Position numbers and translations under genes: made by a program. A stretch of DNA of 64,000 bases from positions 1 to 64,000 of the forward strand of contig CAYWPC010000001.1 of NCBI GenBank assembly GCA_964460075.1. The letters run 5' to 3'. Position 1 is the stretch's first letter; every line of letters begins with the position of its first letter. The stretch is from JAMBLL01 sp964460075 (lineage in GTDB: Bacteria; Actinomycetota; Acidimicrobiia; Spongiisociales; UBA5794). Of the stretch, positions 16,885 through 25,774 are shown piece by piece. Below the pieces are notes generated by a model, which did no database searches, was not told the DNA's origin, and was given only the letters and a program-made list of their open reading frames with translations.

Positions 16885-17780
16885 AGTCCTGGCTCACCTA
16901 CATTCCGTTCCGGATCGTTGCTGCAGCGTTCGGTTTGCTCCCCGAGCCCGCCGTCCGCTGGATCGGCGAAAGCGGCGGATCGATGCTGTACAGGCGAGGA
17001 TCGAGCCGGAACCCGCTTCTGTCACGACATATGCGGCGCGTCCTTGGCCCCGGCGCCTCAGATGCCGACGTCCAAACGGCCGTCGAGGGGATGTATCGAT
17101 CGTACGGGCGGTATTGGGCAGAAACGTTCTGGTTCAGACCGAGGAGAAAACAGACGATCTCGCACAGGGTCGAGAGAGTCAATTTCGAACCAATCTACAA
17201 GGCGAAACGGGAAGGTCGAGGCATCGTCTTCGCCGTGCCTCACATGGGCAATTGGGAGATCGCCGGCATCGTCGCAGCCGAGATCGGTGTGCCAAGCCTG
17301 GCTGTGGCCGAGGACCTCTCCAACAAGCACATCACGAACTGGTTCGTCAACGTCAGGGACAAGTTCCACATAGACATCGTGTTGACTACGGATCCGCGGC
17401 GACGCTCGAAACTCGTGAGGACGCTCAAGGGCGGGGGGGCGATAGCGCTGCTCGCCGATAGAGATGTGACAGGAAGAGGCATTGAGGTCGAGTTTTTCGG
17501 TGAACGCACGACGGTACCCGCAGGTCCCGCTGCCCTAGCAGACATGACGGATTCAGCACTGATCCCTGTGGCTGTGTATCTCCAGGAGGGTCCTGGCCAC
17601 CGAATCGTGGTTCACGACGAGGTGGACCTCCCCGACGGTGCAAACCGTAGCGAGCGCGTGGCAAGGGGCGCGCAGAAGCTCACGAGCATCCTTGAGGAGA
17701 TGATCAGGGAAGCCCCATCGCAGTGGCACCTTTTCCAACCCAACTGGCCTTCGGACATGACAGGTGGCGAAGAGCAATGA
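16881..17780 (+). CDS. patA: Phosphatidylinositol mannoside acyltransferase (LABLAT family)
   Basis: 299 aa from GTG 16881, which overlaps the upstream stop. It belongs to the LpxL/HtrB-like acyltransferases: the catalytic H-x4-E is PHMGNWEIAG, and a second block GGGAIALLADRDVTGRGIEVEFFG follows, split here as GGGAIALLADRD and FFGERTTVPAG. The N-terminal hydrophobic segment provides membrane association. In mycobacteria PatA transfers an acyl chain to the mannose of PIM1, and the same pgsA1-patA-pimA order is found here. Fully supported family; exact acceptor inferred from context. Confidence 0.87.
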   Translation: MKSWLTYIPFRIVAAAFGLLPEPAVRWIGESGGSMLYRRGSSRNPLLSRHMRRVLGPGASDADVQTAVEGMYRSYGRYWAETFWFRPRRKQTISHRVERVNFEPIYKAKREGRGIVFAVPHMGNWEIAGIVAAEIGVPSLAVAEDLSNKHITNWFVNVRDKFHIDIVLTTDPRRRSKLVRTLKGGGAIALLADRDVTGRGIEVEFFGERTTVPAGPAALADMTDSALIPVAVYLQEGPGHRIVVHDEVDLPDGANRSERVARGAQKLTSILEEMIREAPSQWHLFQPNWPSDMTGGEEQ

Positions 17781-18820
17781 ACGTGTCCATCGTCTGCCCT
17801 TATGACCTTGGCGTACCAGGAGGCGTACAAGATCAAGTGATACGGCTCTCGGGATGGCTCGAATCGTTGGGTCACACCGCAACGGTCATCGGCCCCGGAA
17901 CACACGGGCCTCCCGGTGCTGTGCTCCTTGGTGCGACCAGCGTGATCAAGGCCAATGCAGCGGCGACACCGATCTCGATCGACCCGCGTGTCCGATCACG
18001 AATACGAGAAGCTGCCAAGGGCAGCGACGTGGTGCACATCCACGAGCCACTGATGCCGGCGGTCTCGCTCGCAGCAGCGCGAATTGCCGACCTTCCGACG
18101 GTAGGGACGTTCCACGCGGACCCTCCACGGTGGGCGAGAAGGGGGTACGCAGCGTTATCGCCACTCGTGAAACGAGTCCTATCGACCGTCGACGTCGTGA
18201 CGACCGTCAGCCCGATCGCTGGATCTGCCGTTGCAACGATCGTCGAACCCAGGGTCATACCGAACGGTATCGATGTCGAAGCGTATGGCAACTCCGAGAA
18301 GACCCGCGGCCGCGTCGCCTTTTTGGGCAGGGACGACCCTCGCAAGGGCCTCGATGTGCTCCTCGATGCGTGGCCGATCATTCGGGCTGCTCATCCGGAA
18401 GCCACCTTGCACGTCTTGGGCTCCGATCGAGCAACCACGATCGAGGGGGTCACTTTCCTCGGTCGAGTCGGAGAAACTGAAAAGTACGCGGGATTAGGCG
18501 CCGCGGAAGTTTTCGTAGCACCCAACCTCGGTGGGGAGTCATTTGGGATCATCGTTGCTGAGGGCATGGCATCTCGATGCGCTGTAGTCGCTTCGGGCAT
18601 ACCGGCATTTCTTCACGTTCTTGGCGACAGCGGGGAGATCGTCGCACCAGGCGACCCCGAAGGGCTCGCCCTGCGGGTAGTCGCGCTGCTGGGCGACCCT
18701 GGGCGTCTCAGAGAAGCTTCCCTGCGTGCACGCGCCAGGGTGCAAGGGTTCGATGGCCTCGGCGTCGCTGAGGACTACGTGGGCGCGTACACCGATGCGA
18801 TCGCTGCCCACCAGGCCTGA
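17777..18820 (+). CDS. pimA: GDP-mannose-dependent phosphatidylinositol mannosyltransferase
   Basis: 347 aa GT4 (GT-B fold) glycosyltransferase; ATG 17777 overlaps the patA stop as ATGA. N-terminal nucleotide/lipid half: [16 protein letters not shown] with the GGVQ loop typical of PimA, and [13 protein letters not shown]-terminal donor-binding half: [15 protein letters not shown] (Arg/Lys contacts to phosphate) and the E-x7-E motif in [17 protein letters not shown]. PimA adds the first mannose to phosphatidylinositol on the cytoplasmic face of the membrane. Third gene of the operon. Confidence 0.9.
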   Translation: MNVSIVCPYDLGVPGGVQDQVIRLSGWLESLGHTATVIGPGTHGPPGAVLLGATSVIKANAAATPISIDPRVRSRIREAAKGSDVVHIHEPLMPAVSLAAARIADLPTVGTFHADPPRWARRGYAALSPLVKRVLSTVDVVTTVSPIAGSAVATIVEPRVIPNGIDVEAYGNSEKTRGRVAFLGRDDPRKGLDVLLDAWPIIRAAHPEATLHVLGSDRATTIEGVTFLGRVGETEKYAGLGAAEVFVAPNLGGESFGIIVAEGMASRCAVVASGIPAFLHVLGDSGEIVAPGDPEGLALRVVALLGDPGRLREASLRARARVQGFDGLGVAEDYVGAYTDAIAAHQA

Positions 18821-18838
18821 ACCCACACCGAGGCCATG

Positions 18839-18844
18839 TAGAAT
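18839..18844 (+). promoter_or_regulatory. -10 box of pdxST
   Basis: TAGAAT lies 28 nt before ATG 18873; a ribosome binding site GAGGGAAG lies in the resulting leader. Confidence 0.5.
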
Positions 18845-18872
18845 CGTGGTATATCGTCGAGGGAAGCGAACT

Positions 18873-19766
18873 ATGGCAGATGCAACATCCGAGCACGGCA
18901 CCGATCAGGTCAAGCGCGGGCTGGCCGAGATGCTCAAGGGCGGCGTCATCATGGATGTCGTCAACGCCGAGCAAGCAAGGATCGCCGAAGCGGCCGGCGC
19001 ATGTGCAGTCATGGCTCTTGAGCGTGTCCCAGCGGACATCCGTGCGCACGGCGGCGTTGCGAGGATGGCAGATCCAGCGAAGGTTGAAGAGATCATCGCG
19101 GCAGTGTCGATACCTGTGATGGCGAAGTCCCGTATCGGTCACTTCGTCGAAGCGCAGATTCTCGAATCACTCGGCGTTGATTACATCGACGAATCCGAGG
19201 TGCTCTCTCCGGTCGATGACATCCACATCGACAAACACGCCTACACGGTGCCGTTCGTCTGCGGAGCAAGAAACCTCGGCGAGGCACTTCGAAGGATCGG
19301 CGAGGGAGCTGCGATGATTCGGACGAAAGGTGAGCCAGGTACAGGGAACGTGGTTGAGGCAGTCAAACACATGCGGATGATGAACACCCAAATCCGAAAC
19401 CTGACAACGCTCACACCCGACGAGTTGATGAACGCTGCGAGAGATCTCAGGGCACCTTTCGACCTGATACGGGAAGTTGCGAGCACGGGTTGCCTGCCTG
19501 TCGTGAATTTCGCAGCAGGCGGAATCGCGACCCCAGCCGACGCGGCCCTGATGATGCAGCTCGGATGTGACGGGGTCTTCGTAGGCTCTGGAATCTTCAA
19601 GTCAGGAGATCCCGCGGAGCGAGCAGAAGCGATCGTCGAAGCTACGACGTTCTACAAGGATGCGGCCAAGATCGCGAAAGTGTCCAAGAACCTCGGTGAG
19701 GCAATGGTCGGCATCAACGTCGACACGCTTCCTGACACTGACAAGATGCAGCTCCGAGGCTCATGA
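18873..19766 (+). CDS. pdxS: Pyridoxal 5'-phosphate synthase subunit PdxS
   Basis: 297 aa from ATG 18873 (GAGGGAAG upstream). PdxS is the TIM-barrel synthase that makes PLP from ribose 5-phosphate, glyceraldehyde 3-phosphate and ammonia. Characteristic sequences are [30 protein letters not shown], the substrate Lys in [31 protein letters not shown] (second active-site Lys), and the C-terminal [14 protein letters not shown]. Overlaps pdxT as ATGA. The pair is the ammonia-channelling PLP synthase complex. Confidence 0.97.
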   Translation: MADATSEHGTDQVKRGLAEMLKGGVIMDVVNAEQARIAEAAGACAVMALERVPADIRAHGGVARMADPAKVEEIIAAVSIPVMAKSRIGHFVEAQILESLGVDYIDESEVLSPVDDIHIDKHAYTVPFVCGARNLGEALRRIGEGAAMIRTKGEPGTGNVVEAVKHMRMMNTQIRNLTTLTPDELMNAARDLRAPFDLIREVASTGCLPVVNFAAGGIATPADAALMMQLGCDGVFVGSGIFKSGDPAERAEAIVEATTFYKDAAKIAKVSKNLGEAMVGINVDTLPDTDKMQLRGS

Positions 19767-20347
19767 CCATCGGGGTACTCGCGCTGCAGGGTGACTTTCG
19801 AGAGCATGTGGCGATGCTCCGCTCGATGAGCGTCGAAGCGTCAGAGGTCCGCACCAGAGAAGATCTCGAGGACATCGAGGCGCTGGTGATTCCTGGGGGC
19901 GAATCGACAACGATCGGCAAGCTTGCCGACAGATACGGGCTCATCGGCCCAATCCGTGAACGCTGCTCGAAGGGGATGCCCGCCTTCGGTACCTGTGCAG
20001 GGATGATCTTCCTTGCCACATCCACCGTATCGGGACATCAACCCCAACTGGGAGTACTCGACGTCGTCGTGGAGCGAAACGCGTTCGGGAGACAGATCGA
20101 TTCTTTCGCGGCGGATCTTGATGTGCTCGGTCTCGACTCGCCGATGCGTGCCGTGTTCATACGAGCACCGTGGATCGAGAAGGTCGGTTCCGGCGTGGAA
20201 GTGCTGGCATCTGTCACAGATCCCGGCGGCGAAGAGCATCCAGTGTTGGTACGGCAAGGCCGTATCCTTGCGAGTTCATTCCACCCGGAGCTGACAGGTG
20301 ACACTCGTCTTCACCGGGCACTTGTCGATTTCTTGGATGCCGGTTGA
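19763..20347 (+). CDS. pdxT: Pyridoxal 5'-phosphate synthase glutaminase subunit PdxT
   Basis: 194 aa class I glutamine amidotransferase that supplies ammonia to PdxS. Visible: [10 protein letters not shown] at the N-terminus, the GGES-T-T substrate loop, nucleophile Cys in GTCAGMI (about residue 78), and the His-Glu pair in SSFHPEL near residue 172. Overlaps the pdxS stop by 4 nt. Confidence 0.96.
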   Translation: MTIGVLALQGDFREHVAMLRSMSVEASEVRTREDLEDIEALVIPGGESTTIGKLADRYGLIGPIRERCSKGMPAFGTCAGMIFLATSTVSGHQPQLGVLDVVVERNAFGRQIDSFAADLDVLGLDSPMRAVFIRAPWIEKVGSGVEVLASVTDPGGEEHPVLVRQGRILASSFHPELTGDTRLHRALVDFLDAG

Positions 20348-20356
20348 GGAGGTTGT

Positions 20357-21094
20357 ATGTCTGGACATTCCAAATGGGCCAACATCAAGCACCGCAAGGG
20401 ACGCCAGGACGCTAAGCGCGGAAAGCTCTTTGCGAAGTTGATCAAGTCGATCGAATCATCAGCCCGCAACGGTGGGGGCGATGTTGCCTCCAACCCGACG
20501 CTCGCAACGGCCGTGCAGAAAGCCAAGGACAACTCTGTCCCAAGGGACAACATTGATCGAGCGATCGCTCGTGGCTCTGGTGACGTCGACGGTGTTCACT
20601 ACGTCGAGGCGTTTTACGAGGGATACGGGCCTGGGGGAGTGGCGCTGTACGTTCAGGTACTCACCGATAACCGAAATCGTGCGTCGTCAGATATCCGCTC
20701 CGCGTTCACCAAGAACGGCGGAAACCTCGGCGAGCCAGGATCGGTTGGCTATCTCTTCGAACAGAAGGGGTACATCTTGGCGACCGGTGACGAGGAAATC
20801 GTGATGATGGCAGCCCTCGATGGTGGTGCGGACGACATCTCGCCCGAGGGCGAACAGTGGGAGATCGTGAGTGACCCAGGCGCTCTCCAAGCAGTTCGTG
20901 GCGAGTTGGAGGCCGCAGATGTGCGGATCGACTCTGCCGATGTTACGTATCTTCCTTCGATGTCTGTTGGTGTGGATGCTGCCACGGCTCTCAAGGTTCT
21001 CCGACTCATCGACGTTCTCGAAGATCTCGATGATGTGCAGGCAGTGTTCGCGAACTTCGACATACCAGACGAGTTGCTCGCAACCCTGGAGTAG
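20357..21094 (+). CDS. yebC: YebC/PmpR family transcriptional/translation factor
   Basis: 245 aa, ATG 20357 with GAGGAGG 5 nt upstream. The N-terminus MSGHSKWANIKHRKGRQDAK is the family signature, followed by VPRDNIDRAIARG and YEGYGPGGVA. The family is a DNA-binding regulator in some species and a ribosome-associated factor easing proline-rich translation in others; the sequence does not decide which. It lies 9 nt after pdxT and before ruvC, as in many Actinobacteria. Confidence 0.95.
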   Translation: MSGHSKWANIKHRKGRQDAKRGKLFAKLIKSIESSARNGGGDVASNPTLATAVQKAKDNSVPRDNIDRAIARGSGDVDGVHYVEAFYEGYGPGGVALYVQVLTDNRNRASSDIRSAFTKNGGNLGEPGSVGYLFEQKGYILATGDEEIVMMAALDGGADDISPEGEQWEIVSDPGALQAVRGELEAADVRIDSADVTYLPSMSVGVDAATALKVLRLIDVLEDLDDVQAVFANFDIPDELLATLE

Positions 21095-21145
21095 ATGGCC
21101 GAACGGGCAAACGACGGGATCCTTCCCGTGATTGCGTCGGTCGGC

Positions 21146-21151
21146 TATCAT
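21146..21151 (+). promoter_or_regulatory. -10 box of ruvCAB
   Basis: TATCAT ends 8 nt before ATG 21160; no ribosome binding site is present, so a leaderless ruvC mRNA is likely. Confidence 0.5.
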
Positions 21152-21159
21152 GCGAACAT

Positions 21160-21654
21160 ATGTTCGTTCTTGGTATCGACCCGGGTCTCACGCGGACCGG
21201 CTATGGAATCATCGAGGCGCTTCGTGGAGATACCCGAGCTGTAGCGGCCGGTTTGATCCGAACCGATCCAGGCACTTCCACGGCCGACCGCCTCGCAGAG
21301 CTTCAGAAGGACATTTGGGACGTCCTTGATGACCATCCGGTCGATACGGCGGCAATCGAGCAACTCTTCGTCAACCGCAACAGAGGCACCGCAATGGCCG
21401 TGGCTCGAGCATCAGGTGTCGTGATGGCAGCTATTGCCTGTCGGGGAGTGGCTGTCGCTGAGTACACGCCATCGCAGATGAAGCTGGCCGTGACCGGCTC
21501 AGGTTCGGCAGACAAGACGCAACTCGCTGCAGTCATAGCGATGCGGCTCGGCGTGGAGAATGTGGCAGGTCCAGCCGACGTGGCTGATGCGCTCGGTGTC
21601 GCGCTGTGTCACATTCAGCACACGCGCCACATGCCTGTGAAGGTTGTGTCGTGA
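21160..21654 (+). CDS. ruvC: Crossover junction endodeoxyribonuclease RuvC
   Basis: 164 aa. RuvC cleaves Holliday junctions as a dimer. The RNase H-like catalytic acids are visible: Asp7 in LGIDPGLTRTGYG, Glu in AIEQLFVNRN (about residue 68), and the C-terminal Asp pair in GPADVADALGVALCH. Start at ATG 21160 has no Shine-Dalgarno, consistent with a leaderless start. Overlaps ruvA as GTGA. Confidence 0.96.
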   Translation: MFVLGIDPGLTRTGYGIIEALRGDTRAVAAGLIRTDPGTSTADRLAELQKDIWDVLDDHPVDTAAIEQLFVNRNRGTAMAVARASGVVMAAIACRGVAVAEYTPSQMKLAVTGSGSADKTQLAAVIAMRLGVENVAGPADVADALGVALCHIQHTRHMPVKVVS

Positions 21655-22226
21655 TCGGTCGTTTGCGCGGCGTTCTGGTAGATCGAGGCCCCGATTCCGT
21701 TGTGCTCGACGTACAAGGCATCGGCTATGTCGTCTCGGTGACGCCGCGCACCATTGCAGACTTGCCTGGTCACGGGGAAGAGGTTGTGCTCCACACGCAT
21801 CTTCACGTGCGAGAAGACCAGCTTGCGCTCTTCGGTTTCGACACGCCTGCGGATAGGGAGCTCTTCACGCTGCTCTTGGGAGTCTCAGGAATCGGTCCAA
21901 AGGTTGGTCTCGCGATACTCGCCACAATGACGCCGGATCAGCTACGTATGGCGGTGATCAGTGACGACCTCGCGGCCCTCACCACTGTTCCTGGGATCGG
22001 GAAGCGCAGCGCAGAGAAGCTGATGGTTGACCTGCGCCCAAAGATGGACGTCATCCTCGACGCCGGGAACCCGACGGGTCCGATCGCCGAGGTGCGCGAT
22101 GCACTCGCGACGCTTGGGTATGGGCCGGACGAGATCAGGCGAACGCTTGCTGACCTGCCACACGATCTACCACTTTCCGAGATGTTGAAACGTTCGCTTC
22201 AGCATCTCGGTAGAGGCCAGTCCTGA
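21651..22226 (+). CDS. ruvA: Holliday junction branch migration protein RuvA
   Basis: 191 aa from GTG 21651 overlapping the ruvC stop. An OB fold ([12 protein letters not shown], ..GIGYVVSV) is followed by two helix-hairpin-helix motifs ([14 protein letters not shown] and [13 protein letters not shown]) that bind the junction, and a C-terminal RuvB-binding domain (about 145-190). The tetramer loads RuvB on DNA. The stop overlaps the ruvB start by one base (TGATG). Confidence 0.96.
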   Translation: MIGRLRGVLVDRGPDSVVLDVQGIGYVVSVTPRTIADLPGHGEEVVLHTHLHVREDQLALFGFDTPADRELFTLLLGVSGIGPKVGLAILATMTPDQLRMAVISDDLAALTTVPGIGKRSAEKLMVDLRPKMDVILDAGNPTGPIAEVRDALATLGYGPDEIRRTLADLPHDLPLSEMLKRSLQHLGRGQS

Positions 22227-23251
22227 TGAGGGAGGAGGGCCTTCTGGCCACCGAGGAAACGCCGGAGGACGTCGAGATTGACATCAGCCTGCGTCCCAGA
22301 AAGCTCTCGGAGTTCGTTGGCCAGGCGGCGCTCAAGGAGCGGCTCTCGATACTGATAGAGGCAGCATCAGCCCGCAAGGAGTCCGTCGATCATTTGTTGT
22401 TCTCCGGTCCACCAGGTCTCGGAAAGACGAGCCTCGCTGCGATCGTCGCAGCGGAGATGGGAGCGGTGTTTCGATCCACGTCCGGTCCGGCGCTCGAGCG
22501 GCCAGGTGATCTCGCTGCGGTGATCACAAACCTGGAACCAGGCGACGTCTTGTTCATCGACGAGATCCACCGCCTCCCACGACAAGTCGAAGAGGTGCTG
22601 TATCCCGCCATGGAGGATGGGCAGCTCGACATCGTGGTTGGGAAGGGACCCGCGGCTCGGTCGATCAAGATTGATCTCCCAAGTTTCACCTTGGTCGGCG
22701 CGACAACACGCGTCGGTCGCGTCGCCCCACCACTGAGGGATCGGTTCGGATACGTGGCGAGGCTCGACTACTACGGAACCGACGACCTCGCAGCGATCGT
22801 TCGCAGGTCGGCGACACTTCTAGAGACCGCTGCGACAGACGACGGATGTCACGCGATCGCGCGGCGATCACGCGGCACACCGAGGATCGCAAACAGATTG
22901 CTCCGGCGTGTGCGCGACTATGCGTCCGTTCGAGGAGACGGAACCGCTGATAGGGCTACCGCCGATGCGGCGCTTGAGGTGTTCGAGGTTGACCGGGCAG
23001 GCCTCGACAAGGTCGACCGCTCAATACTTCATGCAGTGATCGGTAAGTTCGGCGGCGGCCCCGTAGGCCTCTCGACGCTGTCGATCGCCGTGGGCGAGGA
23101 TCCAGAGACCGTCGAGGATGCCTATGAGCCGTACCTCATCATCGAAGGGTTCCTCCAGCGCACGCCGAGGGGAAGGATCGCAACGGAGCGGGCCTACGTT
23201 CATCTCGGGATTGAACCACGTCGTGAGCAAGGCCAGGACACGCTGCTCTGA
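22226..23251 (+). CDS. ruvB: Holliday junction helicase RuvB
   Basis: 341 aa AAA+ motor of the RuvAB branch-migration complex. Walker [12 protein letters not shown] (about residues 57-67), Walker [11 protein letters not shown], sensor [10 protein letters not shown], arginine finger in [13 protein letters not shown], and a C-terminal winged helix with [12 protein letters not shown]. The N-terminal [13 protein letters not shown] segment is seen as [12 protein letters not shown]. Confidence 0.97.
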   Translation: MREEGLLATEETPEDVEIDISLRPRKLSEFVGQAALKERLSILIEAASARKESVDHLLFSGPPGLGKTSLAAIVAAEMGAVFRSTSGPALERPGDLAAVITNLEPGDVLFIDEIHRLPRQVEEVLYPAMEDGQLDIVVGKGPAARSIKIDLPSFTLVGATTRVGRVAPPLRDRFGYVARLDYYGTDDLAAIVRRSATLLETAATDDGCHAIARRSRGTPRIANRLLRRVRDYASVRGDGTADRATADAALEVFEVDRAGLDKVDRSILHAVIGKFGGGPVGLSTLSIAVGEDPETVEDAYEPYLIIEGFLQRTPRGRIATERAYVHLGIEPRREQGQDTLL

Positions 23252-23254
23252 CCG

Positions 23255-23260
23255 TACCCT
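23255..23260 (+). promoter_or_regulatory. -10 box of queA-tgt
   Basis: TACCCT ends 6 nt before ATG 23267; leaderless arrangement. Confidence 0.45.
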
Positions 23261-23266
23261 GTTGTA

Positions 23267-24280
23267 ATGCACACAGACGAGTTCCACTATGATCTCCCTG
23301 CCTCCTCGATAGCGCAATCCGCCATAGAGCCCCGTCACGACGCTCGACTGCTAGAGGTCAAGGGACTTGTGGACCGTACGTTCACGGACTTTCCAAACAT
23401 GCTCCGAGCAGGTGACCTCGTCATGGTGAACAGGACGAAGGTCAGATCTGCTCGGCTCGTGGGCCGACGGAAGCCCAGCGGGGGAAAGACAGAGATCCTC
23501 CTCACCCAACGCGTCGACGGTGAGCGGTGGAGAGCACTGGTACGCCCTGCCAACAAGCTGAGATCCGGTGCGCAGGTCGAATGCGGCGGCGTCCTTGTGA
23601 CGTTGCTGACGAACCCAGACCTCGGTGTCGCGACTGTTGCGCTCTCCGCCCCTCAGGACCTCGAGGACGCTATCGAAGAGGCGGGCGATGTCCCACTTCC
23701 GCCATACTTCAAAGGCACGCTCAAGGACGCAGGGCGTTATCAGACGATCTTCGCCCAGACCCTTGGTTCGTCGGCAGCTCCGACAGCCGGTCTCCACTTC
23801 ACGGACGTCGTTGTTGACGCGCTCTGCGAGCGGGATATCGAGATAGCCTCGATTGAACTGGAAGTCGGGCTCGACACGTTCAGGCCGATGGCTGATGGCA
23901 GGGTGGTGGATCATCGAATCCACAGCGAGCGAATAGTCGTCCCGAGAGCGGCAGTTGAAGCTGTTGCGTCGACGAGGAGGCGCGATGGACGCGTCATCGC
24001 CGTCGGGACGACGGTTGTGCGGGCGCTCGAGAGCGCCGCGGTCGGCAACGGGTTGATCACAACGTACGATGGGCCGACGGATCTGTTCATCGTGCCCGGA
24101 TATGCTCCCAAGGTTATCGACGGCTTGCTCACGAATTTTCACGCCCCGCGTACGACACTCCTCGTACTGATTGCTGCTCTGATCGGCGATACATGGAAGC
24201 AGGCGTACACGTGTGCCGTCGACAGGAACTATCGGTTTCTCTCCTTTGGGGACGCAATGTATATCGAAGTGAATCGATGA
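23267..24280 (+). CDS. queA: S-adenosylmethionine:tRNA ribosyltransferase-isomerase
   Basis: 337 aa. QueA transfers and isomerises the ribose of SAM onto 7-aminomethyl-7-deazaguanine in tRNA, making epoxyqueuosine. Family features: FHYDLPASSIAQSA at the N-terminus, MVNRTKVRSARL, PLPPYF, the block AAPTAGLHFT, and C-terminal TNFHAPRTTLLVLIAAL. Start ATG 23267 lies 6 nt after a -10 box with no ribosome binding site. Overlaps tgt as ATGA. Queuosine modification is absent from mycobacteria but is known from other bacteria. Confidence 0.95.
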   Translation: MHTDEFHYDLPASSIAQSAIEPRHDARLLEVKGLVDRTFTDFPNMLRAGDLVMVNRTKVRSARLVGRRKPSGGKTEILLTQRVDGERWRALVRPANKLRSGAQVECGGVLVTLLTNPDLGVATVALSAPQDLEDAIEEAGDVPLPPYFKGTLKDAGRYQTIFAQTLGSSAAPTAGLHFTDVVVDALCERDIEIASIELEVGLDTFRPMADGRVVDHRIHSERIVVPRAAVEAVASTRRRDGRVIAVGTTVVRALESAAVGNGLITTYDGPTDLFIVPGYAPKVIDGLLTNFHAPRTTLLVLIAALIGDTWKQAYTCAVDRNYRFLSFGDAMYIEVNR

Positions 24281-25374
24281 CGAACCCTGTGTCGTTCGCT
24301 GCGACCGCCAGCGATGGGTCGGCCAGGACAGGAGTTCTCACGACCCCTCACGGTACGGTCGCCACCCCCAATTTCATGGCCGTTGGCACGAGGGCGTCGG
24401 TAAAGACGATCGACACCGAGGACTTGGACAGGCTCGGGGCACAAATCGTTCTCTCGAATACCTACCACCTCATGCTTCGTCCAGGTGGAGAGCTCATAGA
24501 GGAACTCGGGGGGCTCCACAAGTTCATGGCCTGGGACAAGCCGATCCTGACGGATTCGGGCGGCTATCAGGTGCTGTCGCTTCATCCGAAGATCTCCGAA
24601 GAGACCCTCGTCTTTTCTTCGACCTATGACGGTTCGCGTGTCGAACTTTCCCCAGAAAGGTCCGTTGCGGTTCAAGAATCGTTGGGGGCCGACATTGCAA
24701 TGGTGCTTGACGTCCCGGTAACGCTTCCTGCGCCCAGGGAGGCTGTTGCACGTGCCATGCACCAGACGTTGCGGTGGGCCGAACGATCGAAGTCGGCGAA
24801 GACACGAACCGACCGTGCGCTGTTTGGCATCATCCAAGGCGGTGTCGATCCGAGGCTTCGGCACATCTCCGCAAGAGAGACCGCCGACATCGGGTTCCCA
24901 GGCTTCGGAATCGGAGGGCTAGCTGTCGGGGAAAGTGCCACCGAACGTGCCGTCGCGATTGAAGCGACGCTCCCTGAATTGCCAGATTCTGCTGTGCGCT
25001 ACGTGATGGGCCTCGGAGATACGGAAGGCCTCCTTGAGTCGGTCACCCGCGGGATCGATCTCTTCGATTGTGTACTGCCGACACGCCTCGCGCGACACGG
25101 CAAGGCTCTCGCGCGTGAAGGTGACATCTCCATCAAGCGCTCGGAGTGGGCAACCGACGGCCGACCGATCGAGGAGAGTTGCTCATGTGTTGCCTGCAGG
25201 CGATACAGCAGGGCATACATACACCACCTCCACAAGACGAACGAACCGACAGCCGGACGGTTGCTCACGCTCCACAACCTCGCGTACACGTACCGACTTA
25301 TGGCGGACATCAGAGGTCACATCGCTTCAGGAAGCTTCCATGCCTTCCATGAGGACGTCATCGCCAGGAGGTAG
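24277..25374 (+). CDS. tgt: tRNA-guanine transglycosylase
   Basis: 365 aa from ATG 24277, overlapping queA. Tgt swaps guanine-34 for preQ1 in tRNAs with GUN anticodons. Catalytic Asp in LTDSGGYQVLSL, substrate loop GIIQGGVDPRLR, GFGIGGLAVGE, and nucleophile region LFDCVLPTRLARHG. The zinc site is C-x-C-x2-C...H, seen as SCSCVACRRYSR with a following His. Length and motifs are complete. The queA-tgt pair sits between ruvB and yajC, an order also common outside Actinobacteria. Confidence 0.96.
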   Translation: MTNPVSFAATASDGSARTGVLTTPHGTVATPNFMAVGTRASVKTIDTEDLDRLGAQIVLSNTYHLMLRPGGELIEELGGLHKFMAWDKPILTDSGGYQVLSLHPKISEETLVFSSTYDGSRVELSPERSVAVQESLGADIAMVLDVPVTLPAPREAVARAMHQTLRWAERSKSAKTRTDRALFGIIQGGVDPRLRHISARETADIGFPGFGIGGLAVGESATERAVAIEATLPELPDSAVRYVMGLGDTEGLLESVTRGIDLFDCVLPTRLARHGKALAREGDISIKRSEWATDGRPIEESCSCVACRRYSRAYIHHLHKTNEPTAGRLLTLHNLAYTYRLMADIRGHIASGSFHAFHEDVIARR

Positions 25375-25398
25375 CAGAGGGTTGGTATCCCCATCCAC

Positions 25399-25404
25399 TA
25401 GGAT
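25399..25404 (+). promoter_or_regulatory. -10 box of yajC-secDF
   Basis: TAGGAT in the 76-nt tgt-yajC gap; the start of transcription would be near 25411. Confidence 0.35.
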
Positions 25405-25450
25405 TTCAGCGTTCTACGACCAAAGACAGAACCCCTCGGAGGCGAGACCC

Positions 25451-25774
25451 TTGACCGCACCAGCCATCGTCGCAGTTCCCTTGATTGCTCAGGCAGAGAC
25501 GGGCGGTAGCTCGGCTGTGGCCTTCCTGTTCCCACTCATTATCCTCGGGGGACTGTTCTACGTTCTCTTGATCCTCCCGCAGCGTCGCAAGCAGAGGAAG
25601 ATGGAGCAGATGCGCTCGGATATCAGCGTTGGCGACGAGGTCCGCACGATTGGCGGCATTCTGGGACGGATCATCGACGAGGAAGACGATACGTTCACTC
25701 TCGACCTCGGAGGCAACACGATGCGGATCGTGAAACGTGCCATCGCCGAGCGCCTCAACGAGGACGACGAATGA
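25451..25774 (+). CDS. yajC: Preprotein translocase subunit YajC
   Basis: 107 aa from TTG 25451, chosen because CGGAGG lies 8-9 nt upstream and the product begins just before the single membrane helix (about residues 25-45). After LPQRRKQRKMEQMR comes the YajC core with VGDEVRTIGGILG. It associates with SecDF. The stop overlaps secD as ATGA. Confidence 0.9.
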   Translation: MTAPAIVAVPLIAQAETGGSSAVAFLFPLIILGGLFYVLLILPQRRKQRKMEQMRSDISVGDEVRTIGGILGRIIDEEDDTFTLDLGGNTMRIVKRAIAERLNEDDE

